From contig JAKDLQ010000024.1 of NCBI GenBank assembly GCA_030452775.1, positions 1 through 15,587 on the forward strand: DNA of 15,587 bases. Reading direction: 5' to 3'. Shown piece after piece: positions 1-7,434 of this stretch. The notes under the pieces were generated by a model that ran no database searches, was not told the DNA's origin, and worked only from the letters and a program-made list of their open reading frames with translations. The stretch is from Micrococcales bacterium (lineage in GTDB: Bacteria; Actinomycetota; Actinomycetes; Actinomycetales; Dermatophilaceae). Numbering within the stretch: the stretch's first letter is position 1; every line of letters starts with the position of its first letter. Made by a program: the position numbers and the translations under genes.

Positions 1-1194
1 CTCCCGGGGGAGGCCGCCGGCGTAGGATCGGTCCCCTGGGGCGAGCTCGGTGAGCAGCGGGTGCCCCACCTGGACGCGGGTCGTCGTGGGCCTGATCCCG
101 GCCTTGCGGGTCAGGTCACGGACGTCGCGGACCTGGTCATCGAGCATCATCGTGACGACGGTCCCCTTGTTGCCGGCCCGGGCCGTGCGACCGGATCGGT
201 GCGTGTAGGCCTTGTGCTCGACCGGCGGGTCGGCGTGGATGACGAGGGCGACGTCATCGACGTGGATGCCGCGGGCGGCGATGTCTGTCGCGACGAGGGT
301 CTGGGCGTGGCCGCTGTGGAAGGCCTCCATGTTGCGGGTGCGCGCTCCCTGGCTGAGGTTGCCGTGCAGCTCGACGGCCGAGACTCCCGATGTGTTGAGC
401 TGGCGGGCGAGCTTCTTCGCGCGATGCTTGGTCCGGGTGAAGACGAGCTTGCGGCCGGGGGCCGCGGTGAGGTCGGCGATGACCGGCAGGTGCGAGTCGG
501 AGGCCACGTGCAGGACGTGATGGCGCATCGTCGAGATCGGTGATTGCGCCGAATCGGCTTCGTGCGTGGTGGGATTGGTGAGGAAGCGCTTGACGATGAC
601 GGTGATGGCGCCGTCGAGGGTCGCCGAGAAGAGCAGCCGCTGGCCGACGCGGGGGGTCTGGTCCATGATCCGGCGGACGCAGGGGAGGAAGCCGAGGTCG
701 GCCATGTGGTCCGCCTCGTCGAGGATGGTCACCTCGATGGCATCGAGGTGGACCTGGCCCTGGCCCATGAGGTCCTCGAGACGGCCGGGGCAGGCGACGA
801 TGACATCGACGCCGCGTCGCAGGCCCTGGACCTGCGGTCCCTGACCGACGCCGCCGAAGATCGTCTGCGACGTGAGCCCGGACGCCTTGGCCAGGGGCGC
901 GAGGGCCTTATCGAGCTGGGTGACGAGCTCGCGGGTGGGGGCGAGGATGAGCGCACGCGGACGATGCGGCCGGCGTTTCGGCGATGACCGCGACAGGCGG
1001 GTCACGAGCGGCAGGAGGAACGCGTAGGTCTTGCCGGAGCCGGTGCGCCCGCGGCCGAGGACGTCGCGCCCGGCGAGCGAGTCGGGCAGTGTGGCGGCCT
1101 GGATCGGGGTGGGCGTCGTGATGCCGTGATCGGCGAGGACGGTAGTCAGGGAGGTGGGCACGCCAAGGCTGGCGAAGGTCGTGTCAGTTGACAC
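1..1194 (-). CDS. DEAD-box ATP-dependent RNA helicase (partial, C-terminus beyond left edge)
   Basis: The gene reads leftward with no stop before the edge, giving 398 codons. It shows a Q-motif region (Phe7 to Gln32, ending TPTPIQ), Walker A GRTGSGKT (49-56), motif Ia PTREL, motif II DEAD (159-162), motif III SAT, an ARGIHVDDV motif V and HRSGRTARAG motif VI. Both RecA-like domains are therefore present and only the C-terminal tail is missing. DEAD-box proteins use ATP to unwind short RNA duplexes, often in ribosome assembly or cold adaptation; the precise role cannot be read here. The GTG start at 1194 is chosen because GGAG lies nine bases upstream (1207-1204) and the protein then begins just before the Q-motif. 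The first in-frame ATG is deep inside the helicase core. The gene stands alone, with a long non-coding stretch on its 5' side. The family assignment is secure. Confidence 0.93.
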   Translation of the reverse strand, partial: MSTDTTFASLGVPTSLTTVLADHGITTPTPIQAATLPDSLAGRDVLGRGRTGSGKTYAFLLPLVTRLSRSSPKRRPHRPRALILAPTRELVTQLDKALAPLAKASGLTSQTIFGGVGQGPQVQGLRRGVDVIVACPGRLEDLMGQGQVHLDAIEVTILDEADHMADLGFLPCVRRIMDQTPRVGQRLLFSATLDGAITVIVKRFLTNPTTHEADSAQSPISTMRHHVLHVASDSHLPVIADLTAAPGRKLVFTRTKHRAKKLARQLNTSGVSAVELHGNLSQGARTRNMEAFHSGHAQTLVATDIAARGIHVDDVALVIHADPPVEHKAYTHRSGRTARAGNKGTVVTMMLDDQVRDVRDLTRKAGIRPTTTRVQVGHPLLTELAPGDRSYAGGLPRE

Positions 1195-1643
1195 AGGTGG
1201 GTACTCCAAAGATTGGTGAGGTCGTTCTGCCCGGCGCGATCGGCGTTCTCCGATGAACACGGGCCGCGGCGCAAGAGCGAATCGACGTCGGGCAGGCTGA
1301 GAGCCGCGCCGAGAAGAGCGGCCCGAGGCAGAACTGGGCGGACCGCTGTGACCAAGCCTAGCCCATCCAGGCCACGTGGCCCGCATCGGCCATCACGCAT
1401 GGCCCAATGCATCCCATGGGAGCGAGTCCGCCGGAAACGGGGACAGGCTGGCCCCACGACCTCTACCCTATGCGAATCGACGTCGCACGACGCCGCGGGA
1501 TTTGGTGGATGCAGTGTCCATCGTGATCTATCCCCGGGGGGGACAACAGCATCTGAGTGACTCACGCCAGCCGTCGACCGGTGGCGGGGTTCAAGCCCAT
1601 CAGGGCTCCGAATCCACTCCAACCCAGCAGGAGGAGTCGGTAG
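1195..1643. other. 449-base intergenic region with small palindromes and a repeated 14-mer
   Basis: I see no convincing gene here; the open frames have poor composition and overlap real genes. The region holds the divergent 5' regions of the helicase and the ScyD/ScyE-like gene. Visible elements are a 14-bp direct repeat GCGAATCGACGTCG (1277-1290 and 1472-1485), a perfect 12-bp palindrome GGCCACGTGGCC (1370-1381), ATCGG/CCGAT arms at 1239-1254, TGAGTGACTCA (1554-1564) and a five-bp hairpin AGCCC/GGGCT (1594-1607) just before the ribosome binding site at 1629-1636. No clear -35/-10 pair stands out. Whether any palindrome is an operator is unknown. Confidence 0.6.
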
Positions 1644-2852
1644 ATGAAGAGATTGAGCGTCACCACGGTCGCAGCCGCATTCGCGGCCGCGTCACTGGCG
1701 CTGGTCGCCGCCCCGGGCGCGTCCGCTCAGGGGCACCACGCCCGGTTCGGCAGCCAGGGCATCGGCCATTCGGCGACCTCGCTCGCCAAGGCCGGAAAGC
1801 TCGGCTTCGGGCACCCAAGCCTCGGCAAGGGAAAAACGCTCACCGACAAGGCCATCATGCCTTTCTCGATCGCAGTCGCGGGCAACCACGTCTACTACAG
1901 CGAGGGCATGGGGTCGACGATCAACAAACTCACGGCATACGGCATGCCCAGGGTTCTCGCGACCGGACCGCAGGACGGCGACGTCGCCGGGCTCGACGTC
2001 GTGGCCGGCGGGCGAACGATCGCCTTCACGTCCTCGAACGGGGACCACAGCACGACGACGCTGACGATCCGCACCAAGGGCAAGCGCGACGTGGTCGCCG
2101 ACATCAGCGGCTACGAGGCGGCGCACAACCCGGACGGGCGAACCACGTACGGCATCCTCGCCGGCGGCAACGCGTGCGCTGAGCAGATCCTCAGCCAGCT
2201 CAGCGAGACAGGGACCGCAACCTACAAGGGTCTCGTCGACTCGCACCCCTACGCCGTGACGCGGATCCCCGGCGGATGGGCGGTCGCGGACGCCGGCGCG
2301 AACGCCATCTTCCGCGTGAGCAACACGGGCAAGGTGTCGACGATCGCGGTCATACCCGCTCAGAAGATCACCCTGACGCAGAAGATGGTCGACGGGCTCG
2401 CAGCCTCGATGGGCGCGCCCTCCGGATCCCTCGACTGCATCGTGGGGGTCACCTATGGCTTCGAGGCCGTCCCCACCGACGTCGAGACCGGATGGCTGGG
2501 CAGGCTCGTCGTCTCCACGCTCCCGGGCGGACCGGAGGACCCCAGCCTCGGGGCGCGTGGGTCGGTGTACGCCGTGAGCCCGTGGGGTGGCTGGCCCTAC
2601 CGCGTGGCCACGGGCTTCCTCGGCGCGACCGATCTCGCGGTGGCTCCGGACGGCTCGATCTACGTGACCGAGTTCTTCGGCGGCACAATCGCGAAGATCA
2701 GGCACGGACAGGTGACGAGCGCCGTCAAGGCGAAGGCTCCATTGTCGATCGAGGCGCGGGGCCGCTACCTCTACGTCGGCAACGCCGGTGACGTGGACTT
2801 CGAGACCGGTCAGGTCCTCTCGCCGGGCTCGATCCAGAAGATCAGGCGCTGA
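1644..2852 (+). CDS. Secreted ScyD/ScyE-like beta-propeller protein
   Basis: The 402-residue protein starts with a Sec signal peptide: MKR, a long Ala/Leu/Val core and an ASA cleavage motif ending near residue 28. The mature part has spaced repeats typical of NHL/SMP-30-like propellers, such as DLAVAPDGSIYVTEFFGG near the C-terminus and PGGWAVADAGANAIFRV in the middle. The order of landmarks (GYEAAHNPDG, DSHPYAV, EAVPTDV, RGSVYAV, then the APDGSIYVTE block) matches the ScyD/ScyE family as I know it. That family is named after a scytonemin gene cluster but is common in actinobacteria with no known role there. Two cysteines (ACAEQ and LDCIVG) might form a disulfide. AGGAGG at 1629-1634 supports the ATG. 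It appears to be a single-gene transcript ending at the hairpin at 2874-2903. Function beyond an extracellular propeller is not known. Confidence 0.78.
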   Translation: MKRLSVTTVAAAFAAASLALVAAPGASAQGHHARFGSQGIGHSATSLAKAGKLGFGHPSLGKGKTLTDKAIMPFSIAVAGNHVYYSEGMGSTINKLTAYGMPRVLATGPQDGDVAGLDVVAGGRTIAFTSSNGDHSTTTLTIRTKGKRDVVADISGYEAAHNPDGRTTYGILAGGNACAEQILSQLSETGTATYKGLVDSHPYAVTRIPGGWAVADAGANAIFRVSNTGKVSTIAVIPAQKITLTQKMVDGLAASMGAPSGSLDCIVGVTYGFEAVPTDVETGWLGRLVVSTLPGGPEDPSLGARGSVYAVSPWGGWPYRVATGFLGATDLAVAPDGSIYVTEFFGGTIAKIRHGQVTSAVKAKAPLSIEARGRYLYVGNAGDVDFETGQVLSPGSIQKIRR

Positions 2853-2873
2853 CGGCTCGCTGGCGCTGACCGT

Positions 2874-2903
2874 GCGGGGCGGGGCCGAGCGGCCCCGCCC
2901 CGC
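2874..2903 (+). terminator. GC-rich 13-bp stem terminator hairpin
   Basis: A perfect 13-bp stem (2874-2886 with 2891-2903; core GGGGCGGGGCC) closes a GAGC tetraloop 21 bases after the stop of the ScyD/ScyE-like gene. There is no clear T-tract, which is common for actinobacterial hairpin terminators. It separates this gene from the amino-acid importer operon downstream. Confidence 0.8.
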
Positions 2904-2950
2904 TGATCTCAGGTTGCTGTTGCAGCACTTTCTTGGTAATGGCCCTTCCC

Positions 2951-2967
2951 GCCACGGGAGGAGTGGC
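2951..2967 (+). promoter_or_regulatory. Leader hairpin or operator upstream of the plus-strand importer
   Basis: The 131 bases between the terminator and the first importer gene contain a perfect inverted repeat GCCAC-N7-GTGGC (2951-2955 and 2963-2967). A second pair, GGCAGC and GCTGCC (2986-2991 and 3006-3011), follows. A weak promoter-like pair, TTGCTG and TAATGG spaced 17, lies just upstream. Any regulatory role is inference. Confidence 0.3.
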
Positions 2968-3034
2968 AGGATCGGCAACATCGAAGGCAGCCGGACCATC
3001 GCTCTGCTGCCACTGAACTGGAAGGACCCCATCC

Positions 3035-3940
3035 ATGCGTCGCCTCCCCCTCATCGCCGTGACGGGCCTCGTCGCGGCTGGTCTCAGCCTGTCCGCCTGC
3101 GGCTCCGACTCGATGTCCACCGACACCGGCGGCGCTCCGACTGGCGCTGGCACGTCCGTCGGCGGTGGTGTCGACCCGGCGCTCGTGGCGAAGCTCCCGG
3201 CGAAGATCAAGAGCTCCGGCAAGATCATCGTCGGGATCGACCCGACCTACGCGCCCAACGAGATGCTCGCCGCGGACGGCAAGACCGTGGAGGGCCTCAA
3301 TGTCGACATCTTCAACGCGGTGGCCGCGAAGTTCGGTGTCACCGCCGAGTACCAGCCCTCGAAGTTCGACGCGATCATCCTCGGGGTCACGGGTGGCAAG
3401 TACGACGTCGGCGTCTCCAGCTTCTCCATCAACGACGAACGCAAGAAGGTCGTCAACATGGTCAGCTACTACCGGGCCGGCACCCAGTGGGTGGTGCGCA
3501 AGGGCAACCCCAAGGACGTCAGCATCGATGACCCGTGCGGCAAGAGCATCGGGGTGCAGGCTGGCACGACGCAGCTCGCGGACCTGACCGCACGCAACAA
3601 GAAGTGCACCGCCGCGGGGAAACCAGGCATCACTATGCTCGTGCAGGACGGGCAGGATCAGGTCACCACCGACCTCATCAGCGGCAAGTCCGATGCGATG
3701 CTCGCCGACTCCCCCGTGGGGCTCTACGCCATCGCGCAGACCAACGGGCAACTCGAGGCGCTCGGCGACATCTACGACTCGGCCCCCTACGGCATCGTCA
3801 TCCCCAAGGATGAAACCGAGTTCGCCAACGCCGTCGTCGAGGCGCTCAAGGAGGCCAAGGCCGACGGCAGCTATGAGGCTGCCCTGAAGAAGTACTCGGT
3901 CGAGGCGGGTGCCATCTCCGACTTCGCGCTGAACCCGTGA
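3035..3940 (+). CDS. Polar amino-acid ABC transporter substrate-binding lipoprotein
   Basis: The 301-residue protein has a lipoprotein signal peptide with lipobox LSAC (Cys22), so the mature protein should be lipid-anchored outside the membrane. A Ser/Thr/Gly-rich linker precedes a family 3 periplasmic-binding domain. It carries the hallmarks DPTYAPNE, GLNVDIFNAVAAKFG, GVTGGKYDVGVSS and INDERKKVV, followed by the second lobe with KSIGVQAGTTQ. Such proteins capture an amino acid and deliver it to the permease; the YAPNE subgroup occurs in actinobacteria but the ligand cannot be fixed from sequence. GGAAGGA (3020-3026) eight bases before the ATG supports the start. Its stop overlaps the permease start by four bases (GTGA), so the three genes 3035-5708 form a translationally coupled operon. 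Confidence 0.92.
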   Translation: MRRLPLIAVTGLVAAGLSLSACGSDSMSTDTGGAPTGAGTSVGGGVDPALVAKLPAKIKSSGKIIVGIDPTYAPNEMLAADGKTVEGLNVDIFNAVAAKFGVTAEYQPSKFDAIILGVTGGKYDVGVSSFSINDERKKVVNMVSYYRAGTQWVVRKGNPKDVSIDDPCGKSIGVQAGTTQLADLTARNKKCTAAGKPGITMLVQDGQDQVTTDLISGKSDAMLADSPVGLYAIAQTNGQLEALGDIYDSAPYGIVIPKDETEFANAVVEALKEAKADGSYEAALKKYSVEAGAISDFALNP

Positions 3941-4896
3941 GCGTTCCGAGCAACGAGGAGCGGCCGGGCGCGATCAACGCCCGGCCGGTCCCACGCCCGG
4001 GTCGGTGGGTCGCCATCGCGGTCATCGTCATCCTCATCGCGATGATGATCAGCTCGTTCCTCACCAACGAACGCTGGGGCTTCCCCACCGCCCTCGAGAT
4101 CATGCAACAGGCGCCCGTCCTCGAGGGGCTGGTCAAAGGGACCATTGCCGGGACCGTGGGGGCGATGATCATCGGCATCGTCGCCGGCATCGGCATCGCG
4201 GTGATGCGCCTGTCCAAGAACCCTGTGCTGCGCGGAGTCTCCTTCGTCTACACGTGGTTCTTCCGGGCCATCCCACGACTGGTCCTGCTGGCGATGATCG
4301 GCACCGGCCTCGGCTTCCTGTACAACACCATCGACTTCGGTCTCCCCTTCGGACAGCAGTTCGCGGCCTGGCTCGGCCTCTCGAGCGACTTCACCTTCCT
4401 CTCGCTCGACGTCAACGCCTTCTCGAGCACGCTCATGGCCGGGATCCTCGGCCTCGGGCTCTCCGAGGCCGCCTACATGGCCGAGGTCGCGCGAGCGGGC
4501 ATCATCTCCGTCGACAAGGGCCAGGAAGAAGCGGCGCAGGCCCTCGGTATGAGCCGCGGCAAGACGATGCTGCGTATCGTGCTCCCCCAGGCCATGCGCG
4601 TCATCGTCCCACCGACCGGCAACGAGACGATCGCCATGGTCAAGGACACCTCGCTCCTGTCGGTCATCCCGGTCATCACCGAGCTCTTCTACCAGACCCG
4701 TGCCATCGGCACCCGCACGCTGCAGATCATGCCGTCGTTCGTCGCGGCAACCGCCTGGTATCTCATCGTGTGCTCCGTACTCATGGTCGGACAGCACTAC
4801 CTCGAGCGACACTTCGGTCGCGGCTTCGGCCAGAAGAAGACCAAGGCGCCCAAGGACAAGCGCTTCGCGCGCCCGGCCGGGGCGGGCGGCGCCTGA
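3937..4896 (+). CDS. Polar amino-acid ABC transporter permease (HisM/GlnP family)
   Basis: This 319-residue integral membrane protein has a first membrane helix at about residues 24-41, then the five-helix core of polar amino-acid permeases. The cytoplasmic EAA loop, which docks on the ATPase, is clear at about 198-217 (EEAAQALGMSRGKTMLRIVLP), followed by PPTGNETIAMVKDTSLLSVI. The conserved FFRGTP motif is altered to FFRAIP (109-113). The segment after it (about 120-160) is longer than in the shorter permeases of this family, and the basic C-terminal tail is also long. The GTG start overlaps the preceding stop by four bases, and the TGA overlaps the next ATG by one base (TGATG). Only one permease gene is present, so it probably forms a homodimer. 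Confidence 0.92.
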   Translation: MSVPSNEERPGAINARPVPRPGRWVAIAVIVILIAMMISSFLTNERWGFPTALEIMQQAPVLEGLVKGTIAGTVGAMIIGIVAGIGIAVMRLSKNPVLRGVSFVYTWFFRAIPRLVLLAMIGTGLGFLYNTIDFGLPFGQQFAAWLGLSSDFTFLSLDVNAFSSTLMAGILGLGLSEAAYMAEVARAGIISVDKGQEEAAQALGMSRGKTMLRIVLPQAMRVIVPPTGNETIAMVKDTSLLSVIPVITELFYQTRAIGTRTLQIMPSFVAATAWYLIVCSVLMVGQHYLERHFGRGFGQKKTKAPKDKRFARPAGAGGA

Positions 4897-5708
4897 TGGC
4901 CGCCTCGACGCCCTCACGCACCCGCGAGGACCAGTTGCTCGTCCGGGCCCTCAACGTCACCAAGGCCTTCCACGGCGTCGAGGTGCTCAAGGGCATCGAC
5001 CTCGACGTCCACCGCGGCGAGGTGGTCTGCCTGCTCGGACCGAGCGGGTCCGGCAAGACGACCTTCCTGCGCTGCATCAACCAGTTGGAGACGATCGACG
5101 GTGGCCGGATCTGGGTCGACGGTGACCTCGTCGGCTTCCGCGAGGACTCCGGTGGACAACTGCATCACCTCACCGACAAGCAGGTGTCGGCCCAACGCCG
5201 GGAGATCGGCATGGTCTTCCAGCGGTTCAACCTCTTCCCTCACAAGACGGCGCTACAGAACATCGCGGAGGCGCCGATGCAGGTCAAGGGCACGCCGAAG
5301 AAGAAGGCCCGGGCCCGCGCCGCCCAGCTCCTCGAGCAGGTCGGCCTCGATGACAAATGGGCAGCCTATCCGGGAGCCCTGTCAGGCGGGCAGCAGCAGC
5401 GGGTGGCCATCGCCCGGGCGCTTGCCATGGACCCCAAGCTCATGCTCTTCGACGAGCCGACCTCGGCTCTCGACCCGGAGCTCGTCGGCGAGGTGCTCAA
5501 GGTCATGCGAGACCTTGCTGACGCCGGGATGACGATGATCGTCGTCACGCACGAGATGGAGTTTGCTCGCGAGGTGGCCGATCACGTGGTCTTCATGGAT
5601 GAGGGAGTCGTCATCGAGCAGGGAACACCGGCTCAGGTCATCGGCAACCCGCAGCACGAGCGCACGCAGACGTTCCTCAGCCGGATGCACTCGGAGCAGA
5701 ACAACTGA
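4896..5708 (+). CDS. Polar amino-acid ABC transporter ATP-binding protein
   Basis: The 270-residue ATPase powers the importer. It has Walker A GPSGSGKTT (48-56), Q-loop Gln109, signature LSGGQQQ (162-168), Walker B LMLFDEP (182-188) and H-loop His219 (VTHEM). An insert between Walker A and the Q-loop (about 80-100) is usual for several GlnQ/HisP-type ATPases of this subgroup. The ATG at 4896 overlaps the permease stop, giving strong coupling. The same reading frame is open far upstream, opposite the permease codons, but those residues do not resemble an ATPase and the motifs begin about 20 residues after this ATG. It is the last gene of its operon; the minus-strand ATPase of the second importer ends 40 bases away. 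Confidence 0.94.
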   Translation: MAASTPSRTREDQLLVRALNVTKAFHGVEVLKGIDLDVHRGEVVCLLGPSGSGKTTFLRCINQLETIDGGRIWVDGDLVGFREDSGGQLHHLTDKQVSAQRREIGMVFQRFNLFPHKTALQNIAEAPMQVKGTPKKKARARAAQLLEQVGLDDKWAAYPGALSGGQQQRVAIARALAMDPKLMLFDEPTSALDPELVGEVLKVMRDLADAGMTMIVVTHEMEFAREVADHVVFMDEGVVIEQGTPAQVIGNPQHERTQTFLSRMHSEQNN

Positions 5709-5717
5709 CGGGATGGG

Positions 5718-5743
5718 TCGGCGGACCACTCTGACCACGCCGA
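5718..5743. terminator. Weak bidirectional hairpin between convergent importer operons
   Basis: The 40-base gap between the two convergent ATPase genes contains TCGGCG and CGCCGA (5718-5723, 5738-5743), a six-bp stem with a 14-base loop. It is the only candidate terminator for both operons, and it is weak. The same gap contains the 14-mer GACCACTCTGACCA, discussed as a shared motif. Confidence 0.25.
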
Positions 5744-5748
5744 GCGCA

Positions 5749-6558
5749 TCATGGGTCCTCGGCGACCCCCTCCGCCGTCACCTCGTCCGGCTCGATGACC
5801 ATGGGGTTGAGGACCCGGTGCAGGAAGGACTTGGTCCGCTTGTGCTGAGGATCGCCGATGACGTCGGCGGGCGCGCCCTGCTCGACGATGTAGCCACCGT
5901 CCATGAAGGCGACCCGGTCGGCGACCTCCCGGGCGAAGGCCATCTCGTGGGTGACGATCATCATCGTCATCCCTTCTGCCGCGAGAGCCTTCATCACCGC
6001 GAGCACCTCGCCGACGAGCTCCGGATCGAGCGCGGACGTCGGCTCGTCGAAGAGCATCAGGTCGGGGTCCATCGACAGCGAGCGGGCGATGGCCACCCGC
6101 TGCTGCTGCCCGCCGGAGAGCTGGGACGGGAAGGCGGTGATCTTCTCGATCATGCCGACGCGGGTCAGGTTGCGATGAGCGACCTCCTTCGCCTCTGCCT
6201 TGCGGCGTCGCAGGACCTTGGTCTGGGCCACGGTGAGGTTCTGCAGGACGGTCAGGTGCGGGAAGAGGTTGAACGACTGGAAGACCATCCCGATCCGGCG
6301 ACGGACGCGGTCGATGTCGACGTCCGGATCGGTCATCTCGTCGGCGCCGACGAAGACCTGCCCCGAGGTCGGCTCCTCGAGGAGGTTGACACAGCGCAGC
6401 AGGGTCGACTTGCCGGAGCCGGAGGGGCCGATGACGCACACCACCTCGCCGGGATCGATGTCGAGGCTGATGTCCTTGAGGACCTCGTTGTCCCCGAACG
6501 ACTTCTTGAGGTTGCGGATCGAGATCGCATGCGTGGCCGGAGCGGGCGAGGTCGGCAT
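5749..6558 (-). CDS. Second polar amino-acid ABC transporter ATP-binding protein
   Basis: This 269-residue ATPase belongs to the minus-strand importer. It has Walker A GPSGSGKS (44-51), Q-loop Gln94, signature LSGGQQQ (147-153), Walker B LMLFDE (167-172) and His204 in VTHEM. It is visibly close to the plus-strand ATPase, for example sharing DEPTSALDPELVGEVL, so the pair are paralogues. It has an acidic 20-residue C-terminal extension not seen in the other. The ATG at 6558 lies three bases after the permease stop, so translation is likely coupled. The gene ends the operon facing the other importer. Confidence 0.94.
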   Translation of the reverse strand: MPTSPAPATHAISIRNLKKSFGDNEVLKDISLDIDPGEVVCVIGPSGSGKSTLLRCVNLLEEPTSGQVFVGADEMTDPDVDIDRVRRRIGMVFQSFNLFPHLTVLQNLTVAQTKVLRRRKAEAKEVAHRNLTRVGMIEKITAFPSQLSGGQQQRVAIARSLSMDPDLMLFDEPTSALDPELVGEVLAVMKALAAEGMTMMIVTHEMAFAREVADRVAFMDGGYIVEQGAPADVIGDPQHKRTKSFLHRVLNPMVIEPDEVTAEGVAEDP

Positions 6559-6561
6559 CGG

Positions 6562-7389
6562 TCATCGCGCCTTCGCGTAGCGGCGCTCGAGCCGACGCAC
6601 GAGCAGGGACAGGGGCAAGGTGATCGCGAGGTAGCAGATGGCCCCGACGACGAGCGGGGTCGGGTTGACCGCCCGGTTGAGGAAGTCCTGCGAGAACTTC
6701 GTCAGCTCGTACTGGTTGGCCGTGACGCCGACGACATAGACGAGCGAGGAGTCCTTGACGAGGAGGATGAGCTCGTTGGTGAGCGGCGGGATGACGATCC
6801 GGAAGGCCTGCGGGATGACGATCGTCCCCATGGTCCGCGAGGAGCTCATGCCGAGCGTCCGGGCGGCCTCGACCTGCCCCTTGGGCACCGCCTGGATACC
6901 GGCCCGGAACGTCTCGGCGACGTAGGCGGCCGCGGTGACCCCGAGCCCGACCATGACCATCCCGAACTGCCCTCCGGGGAAGGAGAAGCCCGGGAAGGCG
7001 TTCGGGATCCCGTAGGCGACCATGAACAGGACGACCAGGGCAGGGACTCCACGGAAGAACTCGATGTATGCCGTCGACACCGCGCGGTAGACCCGGATCG
7101 AGCTGAGCCGCATCATCGCGAGCACCAGGCCGACGACGAACGCGAAGACGAAGGCGAGCGCCGTGTAGATGACGGTGTGCAGCAGCCCGATCGTGATGAC
7201 TCGAGGGAACATCCGCACGGCGATGTCGACCCGCAGGAAGGCGGCGCTGAACTGGGCCCAGTCCGTCTTCACGGCCAGCAGCACGAGGACGATCAGACCG
7301 ACGGCGTACTGCGCCCCGCGTCCGGCTCGTGCCCGCTGCCGCCGGGTCAGGCCGCGCCGGTGCGCCGGCTCCACCGTCTGGGTCGTCAT
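6562..7389 (-). CDS. Second polar amino-acid ABC transporter permease
   Basis: The 275-residue permease has a basic N-terminus, a first helix at about 28-40 and the standard five-helix core. The FFRGVP motif (111-116) is close to the family consensus, and the EAA loop lies at about 173-193 (VEAARTLGMSSSRTMGTIV), followed by PPLTNELILLVKDSSLVYV. GAGGAG just upstream of the ATG supports the start. It follows its binding-protein gene by 45 bases and precedes the ATPase by three, giving the order binding protein, permease, ATPase. It probably works as a homodimer with that ATPase. Confidence 0.93.
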   Translation of the reverse strand: MTTQTVEPAHRRGLTRRQRARAGRGAQYAVGLIVLVLLAVKTDWAQFSAAFLRVDIAVRMFPRVITIGLLHTVIYTALAFVFAFVVGLVLAMMRLSSIRVYRAVSTAYIEFFRGVPALVVLFMVAYGIPNAFPGFSFPGGQFGMVMVGLGVTAAAYVAETFRAGIQAVPKGQVEAARTLGMSSSRTMGTIVIPQAFRIVIPPLTNELILLVKDSSLVYVVGVTANQYELTKFSQDFLNRAVNPTPLVVGAICYLAITLPLSLLVRRLERRYAKAR

Positions 7390-7434
7390 GGCTCCTCGAT
7401 CCTTCTCAGGCCGCCGCGCTGCCGCCGCGATCGA

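Noticed and set aside
1146..1622. 158-codon minus-strand frame across the 1195-1643 gap
   Set aside because: It overlaps the helicase start in another frame, has no ribosome binding site and shows no domain-like sequence.
1692..3032. 446-codon minus-strand frame opposite the ScyD/ScyE-like gene
   Set aside because: It runs antisense through a gene with a clear signal peptide and ribosome binding site and crosses a terminator hairpin. Its composition is of the shadow type.
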